Source: Caulobacteraceae bacterium (GTDB taxonomy: Bacteria; Pseudomonadota; Alphaproteobacteria; Caulobacterales; Caulobacteraceae). From it: 64,000 bases of DNA. A model generated the notes under the pieces. That model did not search any database. It saw only the letters and a list, made by a program, of their open reading frames with translations, and had not been told where the DNA came from. Of this stretch, positions 1 to 8,382 are shown one piece after another; positions within the stretch are counted from its first letter, which is position 1, and each line of letters begins with the position of its first letter. The translations under genes were made by a program, and so were the position numbers. The DNA is taken from contig PLRV01000078.1 of NCBI GenBank assembly GCA_003164925.1, positions 30,382-94,381 of the forward strand, in the 5' to 3' direction.

Positions 1-67
1 AGCCAGGCGAAACCTGCGCGGATCTCAAGTAGGGTTTTGTAGCGCCAGTAGGGAGAACCTCCGGGCT

Positions 68-1531
68 CTACCCCCCCTCACGGTTGGGGTCGCGCCACGC
101 CCGTTCAAACGGCAGTCGCCAAGCATGCGGCGCCACCAATTGATGGATCGATTTCGGCCCCCAGGCGCCGGGCGGATACAGGCGCACCGGCGGAGGGTTT
201 TCCAGGAGCGGGATCGACACCTCCCACAACCGCTCTATGCCCTCGGCGGTGGTGAACAGGGTGTGGTCGCCGCGCATGGCGTCGAGGATCAGTCGCTCGT
301 AAGCCTCCAGCACGTCTCCCGCCAGGCCGGTGTCGTGCATGGCGAATTGCAGGCTGAGCTTGTCGAGCCGCATGCCCGGCCCAGGCCGCTTGCCATAGAA
401 GGACAGCGACATCTTCGACGCGTCGGCCAGATCGAACGTCAGATGGTCGGGGCCCTGGGCGCCGATGCCCGAGCCCACCGGGAACATGCTCTTGGGCGGC
501 TCTCTGAAGGCGATCGAGATGATCCTCTGGCCCTCGGCCATCTTCTTGCCGGTGCGCAGGAAGAACGGCACCCCCGCCCAGCGCCAATTATCGATCAGGC
601 ATTTGAGAGCGATGAAGGTCTCGGTGTCGGATTCCGGGTCGACCCCCTCCTCCTGGCGATAGCCGTTGTATTGGCCGCGCACCACGTCCTTGGGATCGAC
701 GGGCAGCATGGAGCGGAACACCTTGTTCTTCTCCTCGCTGATCGGCTTGGGTTCCAGGGCCGTGGGCGGCTCCATGGCCATGAAGGCCAGGATCTGGAAC
801 AGGTGGGTCACCACCATGTCGCGGTAGGCGCCGGTCTGCTCGTAAAAGCCCGCGCGCGCGCCCAGCCCCAGGGTCTCGGGCACGTCGATCTGCACGTGGT
901 CGATGAAGGTGCGGTTCCAGATCGGCTCGAACAGGCCGTTGGCGAAGCGGAAGGCCAGGATGTTCTGGGCCGGCTCCTTGCCCAGGAAGTGGTCGATACG
1001 GAAGATCTGCTCCTCGGCGAACACCTCGTGCAGCTTGGCGTTGAGAACCACCGCGCTTTCCAGGTCGGTGCCGAACGGCTTCTCCATGACGATGCGCGAG
1101 CGCTCGACCAGCTGAGCTTCGCCCAGCAGGCGCACGGCCGGCAGAGCCGCGGCAGGCGGCACGCTCAGATAATGCAGGCGTCTGACCTCGCCGCCCAGGG
1201 CCTGTTCGGCCTTGAGCACGGCGGCGTTCAACGCCTGCGGCCCGGCGGCCAGGGATACATAGTCCAATAGCTGGGCGAAGGCGGACCAGTCCGCCGCCTT
1301 GACCTTGCGCGGGAAGAACTCCTCGATGGCCGCCTTGGCCAGGGCGCGAAAGGCGTCAGCGTCGATCTCATCCAGCGAGACCCCGACGATGCGGCAGTCG
1401 GGGATGAAGCCCGCGCTGCACAGATGGAACAGGCCGGGCAGGAGCTTGCGCCGCGCCAGGTCGCCGCTCGCCCCCACCAGCACCACCACCTGGGGATGTC
1501 TGGGTCCTACGCCTGGAGGTATCTTGGCCAA
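68..1531 (-). CDS. zwf: Glucose-6-phosphate 1-dehydrogenase
   Basis: Oxidises glucose 6-phosphate to 6-phosphogluconolactone with NAD(P)+, the first step of the oxidative pentose phosphate and Entner-Doudoroff routes, in the cytoplasm. The 487-residue length is normal for the family. Visible signatures are the nucleotide-binding GASGDLARRKLLP at residues 20-32, EKPFG at 150-154 and the active-site RIDHFLGKE at 178-186 (usually RIDHYLGKE). I accept the TTG start at 1531 because a GGGAGG ribosome-binding site lies just upstream and no nearby ATG gives the N-terminal strand. The gene stands alone: pgl and edd, often its partners, are not in the window but could lie beyond position 1. Product assignment is secure. 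Confidence 0.97.
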   Translation of the reverse strand: MAKIPPGVGPRHPQVVVLVGASGDLARRKLLPGLFHLCSAGFIPDCRIVGVSLDEIDADAFRALAKAAIEEFFPRKVKAADWSAFAQLLDYVSLAAGPQALNAAVLKAEQALGGEVRRLHYLSVPPAAALPAVRLLGEAQLVERSRIVMEKPFGTDLESAVVLNAKLHEVFAEEQIFRIDHFLGKEPAQNILAFRFANGLFEPIWNRTFIDHVQIDVPETLGLGARAGFYEQTGAYRDMVVTHLFQILAFMAMEPPTALEPKPISEEKNKVFRSMLPVDPKDVVRGQYNGYRQEEGVDPESDTETFIALKCLIDNWRWAGVPFFLRTGKKMAEGQRIISIAFREPPKSMFPVGSGIGAQGPDHLTFDLADASKMSLSFYGKRPGPGMRLDKLSLQFAMHDTGLAGDVLEAYERLILDAMRGDHTLFTTAEGIERLWEVSIPLLENPPPVRLYPPGAWGPKSIHQLVAPHAWRLPFERAWRDPNREGG

Positions 1532-1710
1532 TCGGCCCTCCCCACTTCGCTCGTCCGCCCCAACTTGCGGGTCCGTAACGAGTCTGACCAGCGCAAATGC
1601 GCCAGCGCGCGCGGCGGCTTAAAAGCGCTGGATTTTCGGGCGTAAAGCCGGGCCTCAAACCCACAGGCCCGGCGCCGCCGGTCAACTCACCCCAAAAACC
1701 CTCGCGGGGT

Positions 1711-2901
1711 TCACGCCAGTTGCAGATTTTTGGGTTGAACGCCGGGGAAAACCTGGCCAAGCCGCGCCGCGCCAAGCCCCTGGGTGCGTTGGAGCAGTCC
1801 GCCGATCAAGGCGCGGTAATCGGTCAACACGGGATAGTCGCGGTTCTGGTTGAGATTGGCCTGGGCGACGGCGACCTGATCGCCGGCGATGCGGCCCCCC
1901 TTCACCGAGCCGCCCATGACCCAATAGACGCTGCCATGGCCGTGGTCCGTGCCCCTGTCGCCATTCTCGCGGAAGGTGCGTCCGAATTCGGACACAACGA
2001 CCACGGTGGTCCTGTCCCAAACATCGGGGCCGATCTCGTCGGCGAAACCCGCCAGTCCGCGTCCAAGCTCGCCCAGGCGCTGGGCCAGATAGCCGCTCGC
2101 CGCACCCTGGTTCACATGGGTGTCCCAACCGCCCACGTCCACAAAGCCCAGGGTGTAGTCGGTCTGCATCAGTCGGCCGATGCGGCGGGCGGACAACTCA
2201 AAGCCCTTCGCCGTCACCGCGCCGCGACTGGCTGCGGCCATTTCGGCCGATATGGCGCGATAGACGTCATCGCGCACGGCGAACCCTTCGGAAACCGAGG
2301 CGCCGAGGAGCTGGCCCCGGTACATGTCCTGGATCAGCTTGGCCTGACGATCGTCGACGCCCGGCTTGCCCAGACCGCCAAGACCGAAGTTCGGGATGGG
2401 CTTTCCGCCACGGAAGGTCAGGGGGAGCTGATCGGTGAAGGCGATGGGGCGGGCGTCGGTCAACTGATCGTAGAGGCGGCTCATGAATCCCGAGCCGTAG
2501 TTGCGCGAACCCTGCAAAGGCTGGCCAAGTTCGATCGTGTCTTGCGTCTCGAAATGGCTGCGCGAGAGATCATCGGTCCCGGCGAACGGCACAAAGGCGA
2601 TCTGCCGCTTTTGCCACAGGGGGTAGATGGAATCCTTGAGGGCGGGGTGCAGGCTCCAGTCCGCGTCCAGGGGAAGCGCCGCGTTGAGGTCGTTGGGATC
2701 GGGCCGGGCGATGTGGAGCGAGGGACGGGCCTGGTAATAGAAATCACTGCTGGTGGGTATCACCACATTGGCCGCGTCGTAGGCGCCGCGCAGGAAGACC
2801 ACCAGCAGTCGGCTGTCGGCCTGGGGCGCCGCCCATACCCGGCCGGCGATCACGACCGGCGCCGCGGCCAGAGAAGCGGCCAATAGCTGACGGCGGTTCA
2901 T
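1711..2901 (-). CDS. DUF1501 secreted protein
   Basis: A 396-residue exported protein of the DUF1501 family, a relative of the alkaline phosphatase/sulfatase fold with no firmly established reaction. The N-terminus starts MNRRQLLAAS and runs into a hydrophobic segment ending VWA-AP, which looks like a twin-arginine-type signal. Family landmarks are the early LLVVFLRGAYDAANVV, GGWDTHVNQG near the middle and SEFGRTFREN followed by GTDHGHG near the C-terminus, the likely metal-site region. It lies 10 nt downstream of a DUF1800 gene on the same strand with GAGGA before its ATG. DUF1800-DUF1501 pairs recur in many bacteria, so the two probably form one operon and act together in the periplasm or on the surface. 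Function unknown. Confidence 0.9.
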   Translation of the reverse strand: MNRRQLLAASLAAAPVVIAGRVWAAPQADSRLLVVFLRGAYDAANVVIPTSSDFYYQARPSLHIARPDPNDLNAALPLDADWSLHPALKDSIYPLWQKRQIAFVPFAGTDDLSRSHFETQDTIELGQPLQGSRNYGSGFMSRLYDQLTDARPIAFTDQLPLTFRGGKPIPNFGLGGLGKPGVDDRQAKLIQDMYRGQLLGASVSEGFAVRDDVYRAISAEMAAASRGAVTAKGFELSARRIGRLMQTDYTLGFVDVGGWDTHVNQGAASGYLAQRLGELGRGLAGFADEIGPDVWDRTTVVVVSEFGRTFRENGDRGTDHGHGSVYWVMGGSVKGGRIAGDQVAVAQANLNQNRDYPVLTDYRALIGGLLQRTQGLGAARLGQVFPGVQPKNLQLA

Positions 2902-2911
2902 AGTCGCGTCC

Positions 2912-4429
2912 TCATCTGAACATGAATTCCGGCGACGACAGGAACAGGGTGTTCCAATCCTGGGCGGAGGTGGATTGATCGAGCACCGCCTTGGTGGACG
3001 CGCCCAGGGCGTCAGATAGGCCCTGGTAGTAAAGCGCGTTCTGAATCAGGGGGAACCCAGGACGGTCCAGCGCGCCCTGCCCGTCAGGTCTGAACAGGCC
3101 AGCGGAGCCCGAACCAATCTGGCGGGCGATCTCGAATCGCACCGCGAGTTGGCCCGGCCCATTCCAGGCCGCGGCGATCATGGGATAACCGTCAGGCGTC
3201 TCGTGGTTATACAGGCCTTGCGCCATGCGGTTCAGCCAACCCTGGATCGGACCGGTGTTGAGAATCACCCGGTCGTCATAGGCCAGCCGCACGGCGGAGA
3301 CGGCGAAGTGCGCCGGATCCTTGAACTTGTGTCCCAAGGAGGCGTCGAACTCGCGCGAGCGGAACAGGGTTTGCAAAACCTGGGCGATATCGCCGTCGCT
3401 GCGCCGGAAGGTTTGCGCCATGCGGTCCACCACCGGGTCGGGCGGCGTATCGCCCAGGAAGAAAGTGGCGATCTGCAGGGAGATATGGCGCGCCGTGGCC
3501 GGTTCGCGCGCGAGAATATCGAGGGCCTGCTCAACCTCGCCGAAACCGGACCCATGGATCTTGTGGCCGAGAAACACCTTGTCGCCAAAGTCGTGCCGGT
3601 TCGGATTGAACTCGAACAGGCCCGCACGAACATAGAGCGGGCGATACTCCGGCTTCATGTTGGGGGCGTTGGGCGAAAGGTCGACGCCCACGCCCGTCAG
3701 GATGCGCGCTAGCTCCTGGACGTCCTGTTGGGTGTAGCCCGAGCCCACGCCCATGGTGTGAAGCTCCATGATCTCCCGTGCGTAGTTCTCGTTGATGCGC
3801 CCCACGGCGTTCTGATCGTTGTCCAGGTAGCGGAGCATCGCCGGATGGCGCAGCGTCGCTTCCAGAAGGTCGCGGAACCGGCCCAGCGCGCGCGGCCGCA
3901 GCGCACGTTCCTCGTAGTCCCCCACCATCGCCCGTATGTCGCGTTTGTAGAGATGCACGTTGAAGTGATTGAACCAGAACCACGTCATCTGCGCCTGCAG
4001 TTGATTGGGCGAATAAAGGTCGCGCAACAGCGACCGGGCCGCCGCTTGGCGTCCAAGGTCGTTCAAGGCCTGTTGATGGGCCTGTTGCGCCGCCTTCTTC
4101 TGATCGGGGTCCGCGATCTGATTGGCGGCCTTGTTCTGGGCGTCCAGGTTCACCACGAGCGTCGCCATGGGCGTCGTGGAGACGGGCACGGCGTCGATTT
4201 CGGCCTGGGCGACGTTCGGCAGACGATCCTCAGAGGCAGGATGCAGCTGCCCGTCCAGCCAGCGGTCAGGTCCCAGACGGGCGAAATCGGCCATGGCCGA
4301 TGCGCTCTGGCCCCAAGTAATTCGATTGACCAGCGCGAGGTCGTGAGCGCTGAAGGCGGCGGCTTGGGCGGGCGCGCCGCCGAGGAGCGCCAGTAGACCG
4401 GCGCACGCAAAACTTAGTCTGAGCAGCAT
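2912..4429 (-). CDS. DUF1800 secreted protein
   Basis: A protein of about 505 residues of the DUF1800 family, typically an exported partner of DUF1501 proteins. I place the start at the ATG at 4429 rather than the upstream GTG at 4459: GAGGT lies 5 nt before it, and translation then begins directly with a classic signal peptide (MLLRLSFACAGLLALLGG, cleavage near AQA-AAF). The mature part begins with the family-typical AHDLALVNRITWG and later has WFWFNHFNVH, YLDNDQNAVG, NENYAREIMELHTMG and FNPNRHDFGDK, the conserved core of DUF1800. It is the first gene of a two-gene unit with the DUF1501 gene. No catalytic role has been established that I can cite. Confidence 0.9.
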   Translation of the reverse strand: MLLRLSFACAGLLALLGGAPAQAAAFSAHDLALVNRITWGQSASAMADFARLGPDRWLDGQLHPASEDRLPNVAQAEIDAVPVSTTPMATLVVNLDAQNKAANQIADPDQKKAAQQAHQQALNDLGRQAAARSLLRDLYSPNQLQAQMTWFWFNHFNVHLYKRDIRAMVGDYEERALRPRALGRFRDLLEATLRHPAMLRYLDNDQNAVGRINENYAREIMELHTMGVGSGYTQQDVQELARILTGVGVDLSPNAPNMKPEYRPLYVRAGLFEFNPNRHDFGDKVFLGHKIHGSGFGEVEQALDILAREPATARHISLQIATFFLGDTPPDPVVDRMAQTFRRSDGDIAQVLQTLFRSREFDASLGHKFKDPAHFAVSAVRLAYDDRVILNTGPIQGWLNRMAQGLYNHETPDGYPMIAAAWNGPGQLAVRFEIARQIGSGSAGLFRPDGQGALDRPGFPLIQNALYYQGLSDALGASTKAVLDQSTSAQDWNTLFLSSPEFMFR

Positions 4430-4598
4430 CTGGACCTCATGAGCATCTGACGCACTCACCCGGGCTATAACGGACGCCAGGGCCGGATGATCCGGTCAGG
4501 CGCTGATCGCCGCTGAATGGAGCCTGCCAGACTGCGTGAACGATACTGAACGGAAATCGCTCTTTCCGTTCATCCACAATTCATCCGATGGGCGCGCC

Positions 4599-5789
4599 TC
4601 AGGCGGCGGCGCGGTCCTGCAAGGGCTGTACGATCGCTTCGAACAGTCCGCGCGTGCGCGGGCATCCTGTCTCCAGCCGGCCGCGAACCCCCCTACACTT
4701 GAGGGCCGTCATCGCCTCCAGCGCCGCCCTTTCCACGCCTTTGAGCCGGCCAAGATCGGCCACGCCGAACGCCGACTGAAGTTGGCGCAGCGCGGACAAC
4801 AGGCCCCAGGTCGCCTTCAGCTGGCGAGCCAGGGCCGGCGCCAGCCGTCCGCCTTGCGCCAGCCGGTCCAAAGCCTCGCCGGTGTTGGCCGCCAGGATCG
4901 GGGCGCCGTCCCGCGCGCTTGCCAGCTGGAGGGCCTGGGCGATGAACTCAATGTCAACGAGGCCGCCGGGCCTGTTCTTCAGATCCCATTCGTGCCGCGG
5001 CGGTCGCTCCAGGTCGAGCAATGCGCGCATGGCGGCGACCTCCGCGTCAGTATCAATCGTCCGGCATCGCTCGACGATGGTCTGCCGAGCCAGATGCTCA
5101 ACAGCCTTGGCCAGTTGCTCGCATCCGGCGACCGCCCGCAGACGGGTGAGCGCCTGAAGCTCCCACACCCAGGCTTCCTTGCGCAGATAGTGGCTGAGCG
5201 CCGAAAGCGGCGTGGCCAGCGGGCCGTCGACGCCGTGCGGCCTCAGGCGAAAATCGACTTCGCAGGCCGCGCGCCAGTCCGGAGCGCTCACCAGCAGATG
5301 GGTCAGGCGCATGGCCAGGCGCCCGAAATAGTCTTGGGCGCGCACTTCCGCCTCGGCGTCGGTTGGCTCAAACACGAACAGCAGGTCCAGATCCGACCCC
5401 AGGGTCATTTCGGCTCCGCCGAACTTGCCCAGCCCAAAAATGGCGTAGCGTCCAGGTGCGGGCCCATGATCCTGCGCCAATTGGTCCGCCGCGATCGACA
5501 GCATGGCCTGTAGGTTGAGGTCGGCTTCAGCGGTCAACAGACGCGCCGCCTCGGCGAAGTCCAGCTCGCCCGCGCAGATCCGAGCCTTAAAATTCTCGGT
5601 GATCTGGCGGTGTCGATCGCGCGCCTCCAGCGCGCGCGCCGTCAGCGCCTCCGCGCAAGGATCCGCGTCGGATTCAAAGATGCATTCAAGCCGCCGGCGC
5701 CACCGCCGCACCATGGGCGTCGGCGTCGATCCCAGGCCAATGGATTGGCGCGCATGGGTCCGCGGTGTGAAACGAGCGACGGCGAGCAT
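4599..5789 (-). CDS. Isolated adenylyltransferase half of GlnE
   Basis: This 396-residue protein matches only the C-terminal adenylyltransferase half of glutamine-synthetase adenylyltransferase/adenylyl-removing enzyme GlnE, which normally has about 950-1,000 residues with two nucleotidyltransferase halves. Visible are GLGKFGGAEMTLGSDLDLLF (the G-G-E-M-T...SDLDL nucleotidyltransferase core), DFRLRPHGVDGPLATPL, EAWVWELQALTRLRAVAG and EWDLKNRPGGLVDIEFIAQ. The deadenylylating N-terminal half is absent, and nothing resembling it lies in the 150 nt upstream. The frame is open and the catalytic acidic residues persist, so it may encode an adenylylation-only enzyme; alternatively it is the 5'-truncated remnant of a second glnE copy. 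A full-length glnE elsewhere in the genome is expected. The start codon is uncertain. Confidence 0.75.
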   Translation of the reverse strand: MLAVARFTPRTHARQSIGLGSTPTPMVRRWRRRLECIFESDADPCAEALTARALEARDRHRQITENFKARICAGELDFAEAARLLTAEADLNLQAMLSIAADQLAQDHGPAPGRYAIFGLGKFGGAEMTLGSDLDLLFVFEPTDAEAEVRAQDYFGRLAMRLTHLLVSAPDWRAACEVDFRLRPHGVDGPLATPLSALSHYLRKEAWVWELQALTRLRAVAGCEQLAKAVEHLARQTIVERCRTIDTDAEVAAMRALLDLERPPRHEWDLKNRPGGLVDIEFIAQALQLASARDGAPILAANTGEALDRLAQGGRLAPALARQLKATWGLLSALRQLQSAFGVADLGRLKGVERAALEAMTALKCRGVRGRLETGCPRTRGLFEAIVQPLQDRAAA

Positions 5790-5940
5790 GGATAGACCAT
5801 AAACGCCACCTGTTAAATCTACACATATCTACGTGGTTACTTCATGATGAACTGAAGCGACGCCGATATATGTTCGTTAACCGTACCTGCTAAAGCATAG
5901 GTAGGATTTTCCGATGGCCGAGCGCGTCTGCGGCCGTCCC

Positions 5941-6990
5941 TTAGGCCACAGCCTTTTGCGGGGCCATGGAGGCGGCCAGCCGGCTTTCGATAACGCCGTA
6001 CCAGCCCAGACCCTGATAGGTCTCATAGCCTGGCGTCAGGGCATAGGCGACCAGTCGATCGCCATCGACCATGTAGCCCCGCTTGGCGCCGTCGGTCTGC
6101 AGCAGAAACTGGTCACGCAGCACCCCCGTGTCGTCCGAGGCCGCGATCACTCGATGTTTGGCGTCGATCAGCAACACCCGGCAGGCTTGCCATTCCTCCT
6201 CGGACAGGCCGACGCCCTTGACGACCGCCTGAGCCTGCGGGGCCCAGTCAAAGAAAATCCCCAGGGCGCCGATGGCCTTCCCGTCCGACTGGCCGCCGCT
6301 GCGGATGGCGGTGGCGTAGGTCGCCACGGCGGCTTGATCGAGGGCGGCGTTGGTCTCGATATCGGTCACGGCGAAATCGTCGCCCGACCGCGTGGCCATG
6401 GCCTGGCGGAACCATTCGGTCTTCGACACGTCCAACCCGCGGGCGCGGGGATAACGGTTCGGCCGGCCCGTGGCCACGACACGCCCGGAGGCGTCGGCGA
6501 TCCAAAGGTCGATATAGACGGTGTAGGATCTGAGAATGGTGTCGAGCCGGCTGCTGGCATAGGCGCAGCTGTCCTCGCCGCCGTTCTCGACGGCGTCGAC
6601 CACGGCGCTGTCGGTGGCCCACCAACGAACGTCGCAGGACCGCTCGTACAGATTGCGATCAATGATTTCGATGGCGTTCAGCGCCAGATCGCCATAACGC
6701 GCGCCCCGGAACTGCTGAACCATGCCGGAACCGGCCTTCTCGAGGCGTTCGATATTGTCCCCGATGGCGCTCCGCAACTCACGCGAAATACGGCTGATGT
6801 CGGACGCCACGATCCCCATTTCCTGGGCCACCACGGAGAAGGCCGCGCCGCTGGATCCCGCACGGGCCGCTTCGATGCGGGCGTTTATCGCCAGCAGATT
6901 GGTCTGGCGCATAACGCTATCGATCAGATCGATCTTCTCCTCGGTGACCCGAGAAACCTCATAGGCCAAGTTTAAAATATCGTCCTGCAT
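5941..6990 (-). CDS. Soluble MCP-like signalling protein with C-terminal Cache sensor
   Basis: 349 residues. The first ~110 form a short methyl-accepting-chemotaxis-type helical hairpin; its tip reads SVMRQTNLLAINARIEAARA followed by FSVVAQEM. The remainder, from about residue 120, resembles an extracytoplasmic-type Cache sensor (LWIADASGRVVATGRPNRYP, then WFRQAM, DIETNAALDQAAVATYATAI, GALGIFFDW, LLIDAKHRVIAASDD). No transmembrane segment or signal peptide is visible, so a domain normally found outside the membrane is here placed C-terminal to the signalling module in the cytoplasm. It is monocistronic, distant from the che operon, and its signalling helices are far shorter than a full receptor. 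I infer a cytoplasmic sensor; ligand unknown. Confidence 0.75.
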   Translation of the reverse strand: MQDDILNLAYEVSRVTEEKIDLIDSVMRQTNLLAINARIEAARAGSSGAAFSVVAQEMGIVASDISRISRELRSAIGDNIERLEKAGSGMVQQFRGARYGDLALNAIEIIDRNLYERSCDVRWWATDSAVVDAVENGGEDSCAYASSRLDTILRSYTVYIDLWIADASGRVVATGRPNRYPRARGLDVSKTEWFRQAMATRSGDDFAVTDIETNAALDQAAVATYATAIRSGGQSDGKAIGALGIFFDWAPQAQAVVKGVGLSEEEWQACRVLLIDAKHRVIAASDDTGVLRDQFLLQTDGAKRGYMVDGDRLVAYALTPGYETYQGLGWYGVIESRLAASMAPQKAVA

Positions 6991-7189
6991 GGCCCAGACT
7001 GGGGTCCCCGTGGGTAAGCGGCCCTCACAAGGGCCAAAGGCGTTCGTTTGGATTTAGCCTTATCGCGTAAGGCGAGCAATGGTTGTCCACCACCGTTCGG
7101 CGAAGGCTGTCTACCGCCATTGGGCGCGAGGGCGCGCCCTCGCTCGCGTAAGACTCGGCGGCGACCATGTCGCGATGTGTTTCGCACAA

Positions 7190-7254
7190 GGATTGGGCAA
7201 CCCAGCAACGAGTCGCCGAGCCAAGCCGGACGTTCGATACGCCGGCCCCAATCC
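7190..7254. other. Structured intergenic segment with nested inverted repeats
   Basis: Between the Cache-MCP gene and the MFS gene lie about 400 nt without a convincing gene. Within them GGATTGGG (7190-7197) pairs exactly with CCCAATCC (7247-7254). Nested inside, GCCGG-a-CGT (7225-7233) pairs with ACG-CCGGC (7239-7246) around the loop TCGAT. The two stems are coaxial-like on the 3' side. The arrangement superficially recalls a tRNA acceptor plus T arm, but there is no D arm or anticodon arm. It could be a small structured RNA, an operator or a decayed RNA gene; either strand is possible. Confidence 0.3.
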
Positions 7255-7289
7255 TGTAGGGCTAAGGGATTCAAGGTCTCTTATTACCG

Positions 7290-7322
7290 AAAAACCCGCT
7301 TCGCGCCGAGGCGTAGCGGGTT
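7290..7322 (-). terminator. Probable Rho-independent terminator of the MFS gene
   Basis: Read on the minus strand, AACCCGCT and AGCGGGTT form an 8-bp stem and the downstream arm runs into a T-tract (GGGTTTTTCGG). It lies about 70 nt after the stop codon of the minus-strand MFS gene at 7394. Confidence 0.6.
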
Positions 7323-7358
7323 ATCGCATGACGCTCAAAAGCGCCCGATAGAAGCATC

Positions 7359-7380
7359 GGCCGAGGCCTGCGCCTCGGCC
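7359..7380. other. Perfect GC hairpin after the MFS gene
   Basis: GGCCGAGGC and GCCTCGGCC are exact inverted repeats separated by CTGC, 13 nt beyond the stop of the minus-strand MFS gene. There is no T-run on either side, so it may be an RNA-stabilising hairpin or an auxiliary terminator ahead of the T-tailed one at 7290-7322. Confidence 0.5.
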
Positions 7381-7393
7381 TTCGCAAAGGACC

Positions 7394-8128
7394 TTAGCGC
7401 TTGAGACCGACCGGCGCGTCCAAGGAGGACACCAGACGCAGGCCGCGTCGTTCCCCGGCAGGCAGGGGCAGTCGCAGGTCGACGAACAGCGCCACCATGT
7501 TGACCGGAATGGCGAGAACGAAGGGATAGCGCCATCCCCACGCCAGGAAGTCCGGTCCCTGAAGCACCGCAGCCAGTGCGCCCAAGATACCGGCCGCCGC
7601 CGTCAGTCCCAGCAGCACGCCGAGCGTCAGCCCCAGGGCGCGACCGCCACCATTGACTGAAACCAGTCCCCGGCGCGCCAGGGCGCCCATCGCCAGACCC
7701 TGGCCAAGGCGGCACGCGATCAGCAGGCACGGCGCCAGGACGGCATGACCTTCGCCCGGCATGAAGGCGACGGCCGCCGTCGAAATGCCCAGCAGAACGC
7801 GCGCACCGGCAAGCTGCACCGCCGAACCGGCGCCGCCCTCGCGGACAAAGCAGCGGGCGGCCACGGCCATGACGGGATAGGCCAAGAGCCAGATGGCGAG
7901 GCTCGCGGCCAGCGCGGTGGCCGGCGCCCAACTTTGGAAAATCGTCTGCGGGAAAACCGCGATCGCCAATATGGCCCAGACAAAGCCGTCAAGCGTTTGC
8001 GGCAGATTGCTGAGCCCTAAGGCGACGCCGTTGTCCATCGCAACAGCCGACATGGGCCGTCGCCCGATCCGTTGCTTCGCCTGCCTATCGCTACGCAAAG
8101 CAGACGGCCAAGCATACACGTGGCTCAT
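7394..8128 (-). CDS. Half-length MFS transporter (N-terminal six-helix half)
   Basis: 244 residues with about six hydrophobic segments, matching the N-terminal half of major-facilitator metabolite:H+ symporters: a first helix after ALGLSNLPQTLDGFVWA, a loop CRLGQGLAMGAL between helices, and WGWRYPFVLAIPVNMVALFV at the end, the usual helix 6. Full-length members have 400 or more residues and 12 helices; here translation stops after the sixth and two hairpins follow, so the C-terminal half is missing. The ATG at 8128 is preferred over the internal one at 8053 because GGAGGAACGGG stands directly before it. It is divergent from cyoA, sharing the 8129-8382 promoter region. It is either a dimerising half-transporter or a truncated relic; transport activity cannot be assumed. 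Confidence 0.7.
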   Translation of the reverse strand: MSHVYAWPSALRSDRQAKQRIGRRPMSAVAMDNGVALGLSNLPQTLDGFVWAILAIAVFPQTIFQSWAPATALAASLAIWLLAYPVMAVAARCFVREGGAGSAVQLAGARVLLGISTAAVAFMPGEGHAVLAPCLLIACRLGQGLAMGALARRGLVSVNGGGRALGLTLGVLLGLTAAAGILGALAAVLQGPDFLAWGWRYPFVLAIPVNMVALFVDLRLPLPAGERRGLRLVSSLDAPVGLKR

Positions 8129-8296
8129 CCCGTTCCTCCGTTTCCTTACCCTGTCGCCGCTAAAGCGGTCTTGCCCGTGAGCATGCCTCAGCTAGCGGAA
8201 CGCGCAACTGTTATCTTGAGGGGCGCATGCTTTGTTATTCAGCGCCCGACCCTGGTTCAGCGTACTTCCCAGGCATTGGTTGCAGTGAGTTGCGCC

Positions 8297-8313
8297 TTGG
8301 ACAAACGGTCCAA
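8297..8313. promoter_or_regulatory. TTGGAC-N5-GTCCAA dyad upstream of cyoA
   Basis: A perfect 6-bp inverted repeat with a 5-nt spacer (AAACG) in the divergent region between the MFS half-gene and cyoA, 43-86 nt before the candidate cyoA starts. Position and symmetry suggest an operator, but it does not match the FNR/FixK consensus TTGAT-N4-ATCAA, and I cannot name the regulator. The cognate RegA is encoded at the end of the operon. Confidence 0.35.
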
Positions 8314-8382
8314 TGGCGCCGCAGCCGCACACATCTTATTGCAGCGCAAAAATACGTGTCTCTCGAAAAATGGTTTGGGATC

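Noticed and set aside
1-67. Possible gene end or terminator before zwf stop
   Set aside because: Only 67 nt, no open frame or clear hairpin; nothing can be supported.
1597-2886. 429-codon plus-strand frame opposite the DUF1501 gene
   Set aside because: DUF1501 has signal peptide, conserved motifs and a Shine-Dalgarno; the antisense frame has none.
7225-7246. TTCGAT loop and stem resembling a tRNA T-arm
   Set aside because: No D-arm, no anticodon arm and the outer stem spacing is wrong for a tRNA; kept only as a structured segment.
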